Below, in pieces: positions 1 through 6,649 of a DNA stretch of 9,142 nt (position 1 is the stretch's first letter; every line of letters starts with the position of its first letter). Made by a program: the position numbers and the translations under genes. This DNA comes from Treponema sp. (lineage in GTDB: Bacteria; Spirochaetota; Spirochaetia; Treponematales; Breznakiellaceae): assembly GCA_031271075.1 (NCBI GenBank), contig JAISWN010000201.1:1-9142 (forward strand), in the 5' to 3' direction. Under the pieces are notes generated by a model. The model had not been told where the DNA came from. It made no database searches and saw only the letters and a list, made by a program, of their open reading frames with translations.

Positions 1-335
1 TCGGAAATGTTTATGCCGGTTCTGGGGCTGGTTTCAATCCGGGTGAATTTCCTGAGCCAGTCGCCAACGGTGATGTCCTCGGCGACAGGCCGCTTCGCGG
101 ACAGCCCAGCTTCCAGCCGTTTTCTGAGGAAGGCAATCAAGACCTGGGCGTTGGCCTTGGCTTCGGGTTTTGAATTGGGATTTCGGTAGTTTGAAAGTTC
201 TGCCGGCAGGGTTCTGAAGCTCCGCCGCTGCCATTCGGCGCAGACACGTTGCGGGAGTCCGCAAGTTGAGTTGAGGGTAAACTGAAAGGAATTTCCACGC
301 TTGTGGATTATGATAGGTTCGGCAATTCTAGCCAT
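1..335 (-). CDS. Tyrosine recombinase / phage integrase family, N-terminal part (runs off the left edge)
   Basis: The frame opens at the ATG at 335-333 and stays open for 111 codons to the window edge. A ribosome-binding site (CAGGAG) lies about 8 bases upstream. The product begins MARIAEPIIIHKRGNSF. A helical, basic stretch follows at residues 60-83 (a FLRKRLEAGLSAKRP region), then ITVGDWLRKFTRIE at 88-101 and a PRTGINIS linker. This layout (short beta-rich start, helix with L..RLE.G, a 'DWL..F' turn, then the core-binding domain) resembles the N-terminus of tyrosine recombinases carried by phages and integrative elements. The catalytic R-H-R-Y domain would lie outside the window, so activity cannot be judged. 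The adjacent tRNA-Lys gene, with its 3' end facing this gene, strongly supports an integrase role at a tRNA attachment site. Alternative: another DNA-binding protein of a mobile element. Confidence 0.62.
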   Translation of the reverse strand, partial: MARIAEPIIIHKRGNSFQFTLNSTCGLPQRVCAEWQRRSFRTLPAELSNYRNPNSKPEAKANAQVLIAFLRKRLEAGLSAKRPVAEDITVGDWLRKFTRIETSPRTGINIS

Positions 336-361
336 AGCGTTATCTCCTGTGGGAAATAATT

Positions 362-382
362 CCTGCACAATTCTTGTACAGG
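362..382. repeat. Near-perfect 21-base inverted repeat upstream of the integrase gene
   Basis: The arms are CCTGCACAA (362-370) and TTGTACAGG (374-382), with a 3-base centre TTC and one mismatch among nine pairs. The repeat lies 27 bases before the integrase start. That position and its dyad symmetry suit an operator for a repressor, or an arm/excisionase site for the recombinase. The sequence does not show which. I see no convincing sigma-70 promoter here. Confidence 0.45.
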
Positions 383-419
383 CGCTACGAATCTAGAAAC
401 ACCAAAAAAGGGACTTTTC

Positions 420-448
420 GCTAATTCCTTATATTATAAGGAATTAGC
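420..448. repeat. Perfect 29-base palindrome between tRNA-Lys and integrase
   Basis: Fourteen base pairs match without error around a single central T at 434 (left arm GCTAATTCCTTATA, right arm its exact complement). It starts two bases beyond the tRNA 3' end in transcript direction. It is AT-rich, and no uridine run follows it directly on either strand; TTTTTT appears only about 9 bases later on the minus strand. It could be a weak tRNA terminator, an RNA-processing hairpin, or a core-flanking recombination site. Its position between a tRNA 3' end and an integrase gene favours a link with the attachment site. Confidence 0.6.
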
Positions 449-450
449 TA

Positions 451-523
451 TGAGCCGCGCAGGGATCGAACCTGCGACCCGCAGATTAAGAGTCTGCTGC
501 TCTACCAGCTGAGCTAGCGGCCC
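451..523 (-). tRNA. tRNA-Lys (anticodon CUU)
   Basis: Read on the minus strand this 73-base stretch folds as a full cloverleaf. The acceptor stem GGGCCGC pairs with GCGGCTC (one G-U), leaving discriminator A at 451. The D-arm has GCTC/GAGC around AGCTGGTA. The anticodon stem GCAGA/TCTGC encloses loop CTCTTAA, giving anticodon CUU, which reads AAG lysine codons. The T-arm GCAGG/CCTGC encloses TTCGATC. The 3' CCA is not encoded: TAG follows the discriminator. The 3' half faces the integrase gene, as expected for a tRNA used as an integration site. Confidence 0.95.
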
Positions 524-571
524 GCACATTATCGCAGCCCCGCACAGATTCCGGTTATTACTGCGCCCTGC

Positions 572-613
572 GTTATACATCATATTTTTACCGGGAACAA
601 AAAAAATTGTCAA
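572..613 (-). promoter_or_regulatory. Candidate promoter of tRNA-Lys (overlapping options)
   Basis: On the minus strand TTGACA (613-608) overlaps the aroH stop codon and is followed 17 bases later by TAAAAA (590-585). A second choice is TTGTTC (600-595), 17 bases, then TATAAC (577-572), which would place the start about 40 bases before the tRNA. A T-tract lies between them. Either fits a sigma-70-type promoter, and the choice between them is open. No other function is seen in the 524-609 spacer. Confidence 0.45.
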
Positions 614-1047
614 TAGGGCGTATCGCGGCTATTTGAGATTGTTCCTGGGCTGTTATCGCCATTATCAGGGCGGCGGTCGGGCCGGAGAATTTCCGCGCCG
701 TTCCGGTACACGTGACGGGGAACGGAACCCTCTTTCAGGTAACAGTGGATCAGAGCCCGGATGGTCCGTTCAAGGCCGCCTTTAACAACGGGCTCCTGGG
801 TACAGAACAGGGCCAGTTCCCCTCCCCTGCCGGTTTTCCGCAGGGCCGCCGCCGGGTTCAGGGCGTCCAGGCCGGGGGTGACGGAAAAAACCAGGGAAAC
901 GATTTCCCCCTCGGTCAAACCGTTGGCCGCCAAAAGCTCGTCGTACATGGCGGCTACCTGAACTGTAATATCTTCCGCCTCATTGAGGCATCTTACCGCT
1001 CCCCGCAGGGCGTAAAGCCGTTTTTCATTCATAGCAAGCTCAGACAT
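610..1047 (-). CDS. aroH: Chorismate mutase, AroH (monofunctional) type
   Basis: Converts chorismate to prephenate in phenylalanine/tyrosine synthesis, as a cytoplasmic trimer in the AroH family. Numbering from the ATG at 1047 (145 residues), the product shows ALRGA with Arg15, SVTPGLDALNPAAALR at 55-70, CTQEPVVKGGLERTIR at 82-97 with Cys82, Glu85 and Arg97, and RHVY...LRPD at 111-124 with Tyr114 and Arg122. These match the catalytic set of Bacillus subtilis AroH (Arg7, Cys75, Glu78, Arg90, Tyr108, Arg116). Where the Bacillus enzyme has Phe57 (AVFPA) this one has Asn64 (ALNPA). The ATG at 1047 overlaps the upstream gene's stop by 8 bases (ATGTCTGA). GGAGG lies only two to three bases before it, so the ATG at 1032 is an alternative start. 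A longer frame reaching back to 1164 only overlaps the neighbour and adds non-family residues. Length is close to the family's roughly 120-130 residues plus a loose C-terminal tail. Confidence 0.92.
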   Translation of the reverse strand: MSELAMNEKRLYALRGAVRCLNEAEDITVQVAAMYDELLAANGLTEGEIVSLVFSVTPGLDALNPAAALRKTGRGGELALFCTQEPVVKGGLERTIRALIHCYLKEGSVPRHVYRNGAEILRPDRRPDNGDNSPGTISNSRDTPY

Positions 1048-1393
1048 TTCCTCCGGCCGCGGTAAGGATAAGGGTTCCCGCCGCCGCAACGGCCGCCCCA
1101 AAGGCGGCTGAAACAAGGCAAACCGCGAGGCCGCCCAGGTATGCTGGGGATCGCCGGCGGACAAGAAACCAGATCCGGGCGGTTATTCCATACAGGGAAA
1201 AACCCGCCAGGAAAAGCCCGGCAATAAGCCCGGTCCGGATCGCCAGAAGCTGAGTCCGATCCGTAATGCCCTGCCATGTGCCGGCGCTGTAGAGAAATAC
1301 CGCTGAAAAGCAGCATCCAAAGCTGAATATCAGCGCCTTGTCGATCAGGGTAAGAATTACCGGTTTTTTTTCCTTCCGGGATATGGTCATCAC
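1040..1393 (-). CDS. Small integral membrane protein, unknown function
   Basis: The product is 117 residues with three clear hydrophobic segments at about 14-36, 50-77 and 85-111, joined by short charged loops (TWQGITDRTQ and RRRSP). The N-terminus MMTISRKEKK is basic and therefore probably cytoplasmic. It starts at a GTG (1393) or the ATG directly after it (1390); GGAG lies 5 or 8 bases upstream, so both are possible. The 3' end overlaps the chorismate mutase start by 8 bases, so the two genes are almost certainly co-transcribed and probably translationally coupled. I recognise no family. The pairing with aroH does not by itself indicate a role in aromatic amino acid metabolism. Confidence 0.75.
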   Translation of the reverse strand: MMTISRKEKKPVILTLIDKALIFSFGCCFSAVFLYSAGTWQGITDRTQLLAIRTGLIAGLFLAGFSLYGITARIWFLVRRRSPAYLGGLAVCLVSAAFGAAVAAAGTLILTAAGGNV

Positions 1394-1409
1394 GGGCGCT
1401 CCGTGTTAT

Positions 1410-1438
1410 ACATTAATTAAAGCATGATTCGGTTTCAA
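1410..1438 (-). promoter_or_regulatory. Candidate promoter for the membrane protein-aroH pair
   Basis: On the minus strand TTGAAA (1438-1433) is followed by 17 bases and TAATGT (1415-1410), a fair sigma-70 match that puts the transcript start just before the ribosome-binding site. TATAAC (1409-1404) is a nearby alternative -10, but spaced 22 bases from this -35. The -35 overlaps an inverted repeat at 1427-1449. Confidence 0.35.
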
Positions 1439-1458
1439 AATAACCGAATTCTGAATTC
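1427..1458. repeat. Operator-like inverted repeat and adjoining GAATTC repeat in the divergent gap
   Basis: ATTCGGTT (1427-1434) and AACCGAAT (1442-1449) form an 8-bp inverted repeat with a 7-base centre. GAATTC occurs at 1446-1451 and again at 1453-1458, the second within the 10-base palindrome CTGAATTCAG (1451-1460). The cluster lies in the gap between two divergent genes and overlaps the candidate minus-strand -35, as expected for a regulator site. On the plus strand, GATAAT (1473-1478) is a possible -10 for the rightward gene but has only a poor -35 partner. Confidence 0.4.
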
Positions 1459-1498
1459 AGTTTAACATACAGGATAATTAAAGTTCCAGGAAGGGGCT

Positions 1499-2314
1499 AT
1501 GCGGAAATTTTTTATAACTCTCCTTTTTCTTCTGATTTTAGCCGGAGCGGGTTTCTTTTTTGGCTGGGCTCAGTTCGGCGTCCCCCCCGACTCCTTCGGG
1601 GTCATGCGGTCCAAGACCCACGGCCTGGATCCCCAGCTTATCCGGGAAGGGGAATTCCGCTGGGTGTGGTACAAGCTTATTCCCACCAACGTAACCATCA
1701 CCGTCTACAAACCGGGCCGGGTTGAGCGGCAGCTTACTTTTCAGGGCAGGCTGCCCTCCGGGGATACCTACGCCGCCTTTGCCGCCTCTACCGGCGCGGA
1801 TATCCAGGCGGATTTTTCTTACGAGCTGAGTATCGATATCTCCTTCTCCCTCAAGGCCGGTTCCCTTGTTTCCCTGATCGGGGAAAACAGCATCTCCGGG
1901 CAGGCGGAACTGGAATCCTTTCAGGAGCGTCTTGGCCGGGATATCGAAGCCTTTGTTCTGCGCTGGCTGAACAACCCGGATGACAATAACCAGGATGAGA
2001 TTCCGGCCCTTTTGGCCGCCGGGTCCAGTCCCCGGCTGGAGGGGGAAATCGCCGGGAATTTCCCGTATATCGAGAACCTGATCTGCCGGATTGGGGCGGC
2101 CCGTTTTCCGGATTACCGGCTTTACCGCCAGCTCCGGGGGCTTTACGAGGAATACCTGGCAAAACAGCGGGAATATCTGAGCGGTCCATCCGAGGGAAAC
2201 CCGGAAAGGCGTATCGATTCCCGGCTCCGCCTGGACGAGCTTGCCCGTTACGGGGAACTTTTAACCAGGTATCCTATCCTGCTGGAGTATCTGAACCTGG
2301 AGCGGAACAGGTAA
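1499..2314 (+). CDS. Membrane-anchored protein with weak SPFH/Band-7-like features
   Basis: The product is 271 residues. Residues 4-23 form one N-terminal hydrophobic segment after MRK, without a lipobox or clear cleavage site, so it is probably a membrane anchor with the rest outside the cytoplasm. The stretch VPPDSFGVMRSKTHGLDP...LIREGEFRWVWYKLIPTN (28-64) has the spacing seen at the start of SPFH/prohibitin domains (a proline-rich entry, GVxxxK, then G-x-x-W and P near the end). The expected later strands and coiled-coil are not obvious. Residues 134-160 and 205-270 look helical and charged. The start ATG has AGGAAGG upstream. It is separated from the next gene by a 198-base gap with its own promoter, so it is probably its own unit. 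SPFH membership is an inference; 'conserved hypothetical' is the safe name. Confidence 0.7.
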   Translation: MRKFFITLLFLLILAGAGFFFGWAQFGVPPDSFGVMRSKTHGLDPQLIREGEFRWVWYKLIPTNVTITVYKPGRVERQLTFQGRLPSGDTYAAFAASTGADIQADFSYELSIDISFSLKAGSLVSLIGENSISGQAELESFQERLGRDIEAFVLRWLNNPDDNNQDEIPALLAAGSSPRLEGEIAGNFPYIENLICRIGAARFPDYRLYRQLRGLYEEYLAKQREYLSGPSEGNPERRIDSRLRLDELARYGELLTRYPILLEYLNLERNR

Positions 2315-2358
2315 GGCCTTTCCGAAAGCGGCCGGGGTTTTGCCGGTTCCGGTAACCC
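2315..2358 (+). terminator. Weak stem-loop region after the SPFH-like gene
   Basis: Just past the stop codon, GGCC (2316-2319) can pair with the GGCC at 2331-2334 across an imperfect TTT/AAA inner stem, followed by GGGGTTTT. Further on, GGGTT (2335-2339) can pair with AACCC (2354-2358). Neither is a strong intrinsic terminator because the T-runs are short. I list it because nothing else here could end the transcript. Confidence 0.25.
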
Positions 2359-2384
2359 TTAATGCCCGTAGTTTGTTGTGCTTA

Positions 2385-2413
2385 TTGAAAAGTAATTGGC
2401 CATTCGCTATAGT
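2385..2413 (+). promoter_or_regulatory. Sigma-70-type promoter for the OMP-lipoprotein-rarA operon
   Basis: TTGAAA (2385-2390), exactly 17 bases, then TATAGT (2408-2413): four to five matches in each hexamer at ideal spacing. It predicts a start near 2420 and a leader of about 90 bases. The leader holds two ATTGAGG copies (2434-2440 and 2447-2453) and a hairpin at 2460-2483. Confidence 0.6.
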
Positions 2414-2459
2414 CGTAAAATAATTCAGGACCAATTGAGGCTTTAGATTGAGGTTTTCC

Positions 2460-2483
2460 CAACTTCAGTTTTTGGGGAAGTTG
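2460..2483 (+). promoter_or_regulatory. Leader hairpin before the outer-membrane protein gene
   Basis: CAACTTC (2460-2466) and GAAGTTG (2477-2483) form a perfect 7-bp stem with a 10-base loop. An alternative pairing of TTCCC (2456-2460) with GGGAA (2475-2479) would compete with it. The stem ends about 16 bases before the AGGAG ribosome-binding site at 2500-2504, so it could affect transcript stability or translation. Function is not shown by the sequence. Confidence 0.35.
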
Positions 2484-2512
2484 CCTTAAATTTATTCACA
2501 GGAGTTTCTGGT

Positions 2513-3172
2513 ATGCGAAGGCTTTGGGCCTTGTTTTTTGTTGCCTTTTTGTCGATCTGCCCGGTTTTCGTTACAGCCCAGGAAGAAAATTATCCTGAGG
2601 ATGATTATCCGGAAGAAGGGTACCCTGAGGGGGAAGAACCGGAGGATTGGGTCGGCTTTGTGTCCAGCCTTTATTCCCTGGGCGACAAGACTTTCAACAT
2701 CAGCCTTGGGGTGGTGATCCCCACGGTTTTTACCGATTCCGGGGGGAATGTCCTTTTTTCCGGGCCTACGAATATCCTTGTGGGGGGAACCGGCTCTATC
2801 GGTTACAATTACTTCCTGGGCGCCCATCTCTTTGTGGGGGGTGAATTACAGGGGATGTTCGCCAAGACCCTGTCGGAACACATGTTCTATATGGTTCCCA
2901 TTACCGCCCGGGTGGGCTACCAGTTTATAGTAAAGCGCTTTGAATTTCCCCTGACCCTGGGCCTGGGAATTGCCCCGACCAGGTACCAGGAAGACGCCTA
3001 TATGGGATTTTTTTTAAAACCGGCGGCATCGGTGTTTTTCCGTTTTAACCCCGACTGGTCCTTCGGCCTGAACGCCGCCTGGTGGTGGTCCCCCCAGTGG
3101 ACTGAGATCTCCTCCACGGATGTATACGGTAACTTCATGGAAATTACCCTTTCGGCCAGATACCATTTTTAG
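2513..3172 (+). CDS. Outer-membrane beta-barrel protein with acidic YPE-repeat N-terminus
   Basis: The product is 219 residues. A signal peptide (MRRLWALFFVAFLSICPVFVTA) is probably cut after VTA at residue 22. It is followed by an acidic, repeat-like linker at 24-45 in which YPE recurs three times among Asp and Glu. From about 60 onward there are alternating hydrophobic strands (FNISLGVVIP, NILVGGTGSIGYNYF, HLFVGGELQGMF, MVPITARVGYQF, FPLTLGLGIAP, FFLKPAASVFFRF, FGLNAAWWW). The last strand is ITLSARYHF, ending in Phe, the usual outer-membrane insertion signal. The length and strand count suit a small barrel of about eight strands, as in OmpW-like proteins. AGGAG stands 8 bases before the ATG. 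It is first in a run with the lipoprotein 13 bases downstream. The exact family and the role (channel, adhesin, structural) are not visible. Confidence 0.85.
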   Translation: MRRLWALFFVAFLSICPVFVTAQEENYPEDDYPEEGYPEGEEPEDWVGFVSSLYSLGDKTFNISLGVVIPTVFTDSGGNVLFSGPTNILVGGTGSIGYNYFLGAHLFVGGELQGMFAKTLSEHMFYMVPITARVGYQFIVKRFEFPLTLGLGIAPTRYQEDAYMGFFLKPAASVFFRFNPDWSFGLNAAWWWSPQWTEISSTDVYGNFMEITLSARYHF

Positions 3173-3185
3173 GATTGAGGAAGTA

Positions 3186-4400
3186 ATGGTGAAAAAACAG
3201 CCCCTTATCCTGTTGTTCTTTACCCTGCTCCTGGGGGCAAGCTGCCGGGACCCTATTTTTTACAAAATATCCAGGGAGGTAAAACCCCTGGAACCCAGGA
3301 TAAAGGGCGTTCCCACAAAATTCGTGGTTTATGACGATGGTGACGGTTATTATATGTACGTGGCCGCCGCTTCCCTCCACCGGTATAAGAACGGAGGCTG
3401 GGATAACTGGCCATCCGGCTGGGTCGCCCCTCCCGGCAAAGTGTTCGATCTTGCCGCCACAACTGATTACCTCTACGCTCTGGTAAATCCTGAGCGCCCT
3501 GAAGTCTACCGCTGGGATGGGGACTCTGGGAGTGAATGGGAACCGGTAGAAGGCTACAGCGGTTCGCCCCAGAGCATCTACGGTGAAATCGACGCCGATG
3601 GAATACCGCTACTTGGCGGCAAAGTGTTCCTGGGGGCGCGGCAGGGGGATCCCAGCGAGAAGGGGATTGACTACTCAATTTTCTATGCGGATGATAAGAC
3701 ATCAGATTTTACGTGGTTAAACACAGGGGGGAACACCGGTTTTTTGACCGGGGCTGCTCTTGCCGGCGCCGGCGGTACGCATTTTATTTCCACCTCCGGC
3801 AGTGGGGCTTATTCCTGGGACGAGTCGGCGGGTACTACTGCTACTCGGGTTGAAGATATCTCTCCTAACCTAGAGGGCATCATCTGGGCAGGAGGAACCA
3901 AGGTATTCGCTTTCAGCCGGGGGGCGGATATTTACGAAATAACAACCTCAACAGCCCCTTCCTCTGGAACCCACAAAGGGGGCGCTTCCTACCACTTTAC
4001 CGGCGCGGTGGCCCTCTGGAAGGAGCCTCTTTCGAAGCCGCCGGCAACTCCAACAAAAGGCAAGATCCTCCTGGGGATCAGGGACAGCGGTAACTACGGT
4101 TACGTGGAAGTACCATTTGATCTTTCTAGCGGGGATCTTGATTACAACACTGCCGGGGGGGTAGATCTGCATAAACCGGGCAATGCCCCCCCTTCCACGG
4201 TAACAGATTCCTCCCTTTTCGACACCACCTTGCGGCCCCATCCGGTAAACAGTATCTTTCAGGCGCCCTATTCGGTGGATCCCAACATGGTGGTCTTCGC
4301 CGCCGTCCAGGGGACCGGTTCAACCACCAACGACATAGACAGCGGGGTCTGGTCCTACCGGGAGCGGGACGGGATATGGCAATGGAACGCCGAGGAGTAG
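3186..4400 (+). CDS. Predicted lipoprotein, unknown function
   Basis: Starting at the ATG at 3186 (GAGG 5 bases upstream) the product is 404 residues. MVKKQPLILLFFTLLLGASC is a type II signal peptide with lipobox LGAS-Cys20, which fits the relaxed spirochaete pattern. The mature chain is rich in Gly, Ser, Asp and aromatic residues. Short strand-like segments recur, such as FVVYDDGDGYYMYVAAASLHRY, VFDLAATTDYLYALV and TKVFAFSRGADIYEI, consistent with a beta-propeller-like or other all-beta fold. I cannot name a family. An in-frame ATG at 3120 lies inside the preceding gene and would bury the signal peptide, so it was not used. It sits 13 bases after the outer-membrane protein gene, which suggests the two act together at the cell envelope. 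Its last 25 bases overlap the start of rarA. Confidence 0.82.
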   Translation: MVKKQPLILLFFTLLLGASCRDPIFYKISREVKPLEPRIKGVPTKFVVYDDGDGYYMYVAAASLHRYKNGGWDNWPSGWVAPPGKVFDLAATTDYLYALVNPERPEVYRWDGDSGSEWEPVEGYSGSPQSIYGEIDADGIPLLGGKVFLGARQGDPSEKGIDYSIFYADDKTSDFTWLNTGGNTGFLTGAALAGAGGTHFISTSGSGAYSWDESAGTTATRVEDISPNLEGIIWAGGTKVFAFSRGADIYEITTSTAPSSGTHKGGASYHFTGAVALWKEPLSKPPATPTKGKILLGIRDSGNYGYVEVPFDLSSGDLDYNTAGGVDLHKPGNAPPSTVTDSSLFDTTLRPHPVNSIFQAPYSVDPNMVVFAAVQGTGSTTNDIDSGVWSYRERDGIWQWNAEE

Positions 4401-6649
4401 GCTCAGGCGATCTCTTTAGTCCCCAGGGTCCAGGCGCCGGGGAAAGCGGCCCCCTGGCCGACCGGATGCGGCCCCGTACCCTGGAAGACGTTACCGGTCA
4501 GGATCACATCGTGGGGCCGGGCAGGCTCCTCCGGCGGGCCATCCAGGCGGACAGGCTTTCTTCGGTAATTTTTTACGGCCCCCCGGGTACGGGCAAAACG
4601 AGCCTTGCCAGGGTCATCGCCAACACCACCCGGGCGGCTTTTGAAAGCCTTAACGCGGTGCTCTCGGGGATCAAGGATATCCGGGAGGCTATCGACCGTT
4701 CCGACGAGCGGCGCAGGCTCTACGGCAAACGGACCATCCTCTTTGTGGACGAGGTTCACCGCTGGAACAAGGCACAGCAGGACGCCCTGCTCCCCTGGGT
4801 GGAAAACGGCACGGTGATCCTGGTGGGAGCCACCACCGAGAACCCCTTCTTCGAGGTAAACCGTGCCCTGGTCAGCCGGAGCCGGGTCTTTCAGCTCAAA
4901 CCCCTTTCTCCGGAAGATCTTATGGAAACCGCCCGCCGCGCTCTGGCCGACAGGGATCGGGGTTACGGCAAGTGGAAGGTCTCTTTTGAGGAAGGGGCCC
5001 TGGAACACCTGGTGGAGGTGGCCGGCGGGGATGCCCGGAGCCTCCTCAACGCCATGGAACTGGCGGTGGAAACCAGCCTGCCCCTCTGGCCGCCCGGGGA
5101 AGGGAAGGAGATCCGGGTTTCCCTGGAAGCCGCCGAGGAGAGCATCCAGCGCCGGGCCCTGCTCTACGACCGGGACGGGGACTACCATTTCGATACCATC
5201 AGCGCCTTTATCAAAAGCGTCCGGGGCAGCGATCCCGATGCGGCCCTCTACTGGCTGGCCAAGATGATCCGGGCCGGGGAAGACCCCTCCTTCATCTTCC
5301 GCCGGATGATCATCCTGGCCGGGGAAGACGTGGGCCTGGCAGACCCCGGGGCCATCTCCGTGGTGGTTTCCTGCGCCCAGGCTTTTGACCGGATAGGCTT
5401 CCCCGAGGGAAACTTCCCCCTGGTGGAGGCTTGCCTCTACCTTGCCACAGCCCCCAAATCCAACTCGGCCCTCAACTTCTTCGATGTGATGAAGGAGGTG
5501 GAGAAGGAAGACGCGGAGGTTCCCAGCCACCTGCGGGACGCGAGCCGGGACAGCGAAAGCTTCGGCCACGGGGAGGGCTACGTTTACCCCCACGCCTACC
5601 GGGAACACTGGGCGGCACAGCAGTACCTGCCTTCCAGCCTGGTGGGGAAGATCTTCTACACCCCTAGCCGCATGGGCTACGAGGGGAAGATCCGGGAAGA
5701 GGTTCTGCGGAAGCGGGAACTCCAGGCGGCCATCGTCCTGGGTGACAGGGCTGCCGGAGACGGGGAAGCCCTTACCTGGTCCGCCGCCTCGAAAGGCAGG
5801 GAAGGCTGGTTCAAACGGCTGGAATCGGGCCGGAGCGGGCTCCTCCTCTCCGACCGGGATCGGATCCTTGGGGCGTCCAGGATCCGGCGGCATGACCGGA
5901 TTCTGGTGGCCGCCGGGGGGGACGGCCTCCTCCTCTGGGAGTGCCTCCGCCGGGCGCCGGAAGGGCTCTGCGCCTGCCTCGTGGAAACCGAAAGCGTTCG
6001 GGATACCCTGTTCCGCTACGCCGCCACCCTGGACGAGGTGGAACAGCCCCGGATCGCCCTGTGCCCCTCCTCCCTCCCCGGCCCCGGCGAGGCGGAGGAG
6101 TGGTTTGAAACCCCGGTGTTCGACCACATCTTTGCCCGGGAGCCCTGGCGGCGCGCGGAGAACCCGGCCAAAACCTTCCGGGACTTCGCGGAAAAAGCCC
6201 GGAGCCTCCTGGCCCCCGGCGGGGATCTGGCCGTCCTCCAGTCCCCTCCCCGGCTGGGAGAGCGGATCTCCCGGATAGCGGAAGAGGAATGCGGCGCGGA
6301 ACCGGCCCTGGGCGCCCGGCTCCGGGAAGCGGAGGAGGCGTTTTTCGGGGATCAGGGCGGTCTTTTGATGAACTGGGACGCCTCCCTGCTGGAAAAAACC
6401 TTCAGGGACGCGGGTTTCCAGCCCCTGGTTACCGAAATAGAACAGAAAGAGGAACGCCTTATCACCGGGAAGGATCTGGGGCTCTGGTTCGATCCCGAAA
6501 AATCCCGCTGGGGCGGCTTTATCGCCTCCGCCCTGGGGCCGGAGGATTTTAAACGCCTGGAAGGGATCCTGCGGGAACGGATAGCCCGGGGGCCCGTGGT
6601 CTGGAAGTGGAAGAGCCTTCTCCTTACCGCCCGGGAACCGGGTATATAG
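4376..6649 (+). CDS. rarA: RarA/MgsA-family AAA+ ATPase with a C-terminal methyltransferase-like extension
   Basis: RarA (MgsA) acts in the cytoplasm at stalled replication forks as a clamp-loader-like AAA+ ATPase. Visible motifs: [22 protein letters not shown] at 26-47, Walker [10 protein letters not shown] at 68-76, Walker [21 protein letters not shown] at 121-140, sensor GATTENP at 151-157, and the arginine-finger region ALVSRSRVF at 164-172. The MgsA C-terminal region includes [27 protein letters not shown] at 272-298 and an [10 protein letters not shown] run at 315-324. A normal RarA is about 420-450 residues and would end near residue 455. This protein continues to 757. The extension has [16 protein letters not shown] (507-522), LVETES (535-540), a [11 protein letters not shown] strand and a [12 protein letters not shown] strand (611-622), in the order of a Rossmann-type methyltransferase. 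The SAM site is atypical, so activity is unproven. Start alternatives are the ATGs at 4376 and 4382; the first overlaps the lipoprotein gene by 25 bases. Confidence 0.93.
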   Translation: MAMERRGVGSGDLFSPQGPGAGESGPLADRMRPRTLEDVTGQDHIVGPGRLLRRAIQADRLSSVIFYGPPGTGKTSLARVIANTTRAAFESLNAVLSGIKDIREAIDRSDERRRLYGKRTILFVDEVHRWNKAQQDALLPWVENGTVILVGATTENPFFEVNRALVSRSRVFQLKPLSPEDLMETARRALADRDRGYGKWKVSFEEGALEHLVEVAGGDARSLLNAMELAVETSLPLWPPGEGKEIRVSLEAAEESIQRRALLYDRDGDYHFDTISAFIKSVRGSDPDAALYWLAKMIRAGEDPSFIFRRMIILAGEDVGLADPGAISVVVSCAQAFDRIGFPEGNFPLVEACLYLATAPKSNSALNFFDVMKEVEKEDAEVPSHLRDASRDSESFGHGEGYVYPHAYREHWAAQQYLPSSLVGKIFYTPSRMGYEGKIREEVLRKRELQAAIVLGDRAAGDGEALTWSAASKGREGWFKRLESGRSGLLLSDRDRILGASRIRRHDRILVAAGGDGLLLWECLRRAPEGLCACLVETESVRDTLFRYAATLDEVEQPRIALCPSSLPGPGEAEEWFETPVFDHIFAREPWRRAENPAKTFRDFAEKARSLLAPGGDLAVLQSPPRLGERISRIAEEECGAEPALGARLREAEEAFFGDQGGLLMNWDASLLEKTFRDAGFQPLVTEIEQKEERLITGKDLGLWFDPEKSRWGGFIASALGPEDFKRLEGILRERIARGPVVWKWKSLLLTAREPGI

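Noticed and set aside
34..264. Minus-strand frame of 76 codons at the left end
   Set aside because: It overlaps, in another frame, the longer integrase-like frame from 335, which has a ribosome-binding site and family-like features.
712..1065. Plus-strand frame opposite chorismate mutase
   Set aside because: It is a shadow of aroH on the other strand, with no domain or ribosome-binding site of its own.
1048..1164. Longer start for the chorismate mutase
   Set aside because: The added 39 residues have no family match and lie entirely inside the upstream membrane-protein gene.
2580..2645. Repeated YPE codons as a possible DNA repeat or CRISPR-like array
   Set aside because: The copies are short, irregular and in frame. 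They encode an acidic protein linker, not a DNA-level array.
3120..3185. Upstream start for the lipoprotein gene
   Set aside because: It lies in the preceding coding region and would place 22 residues before a clear lipoprotein signal peptide.
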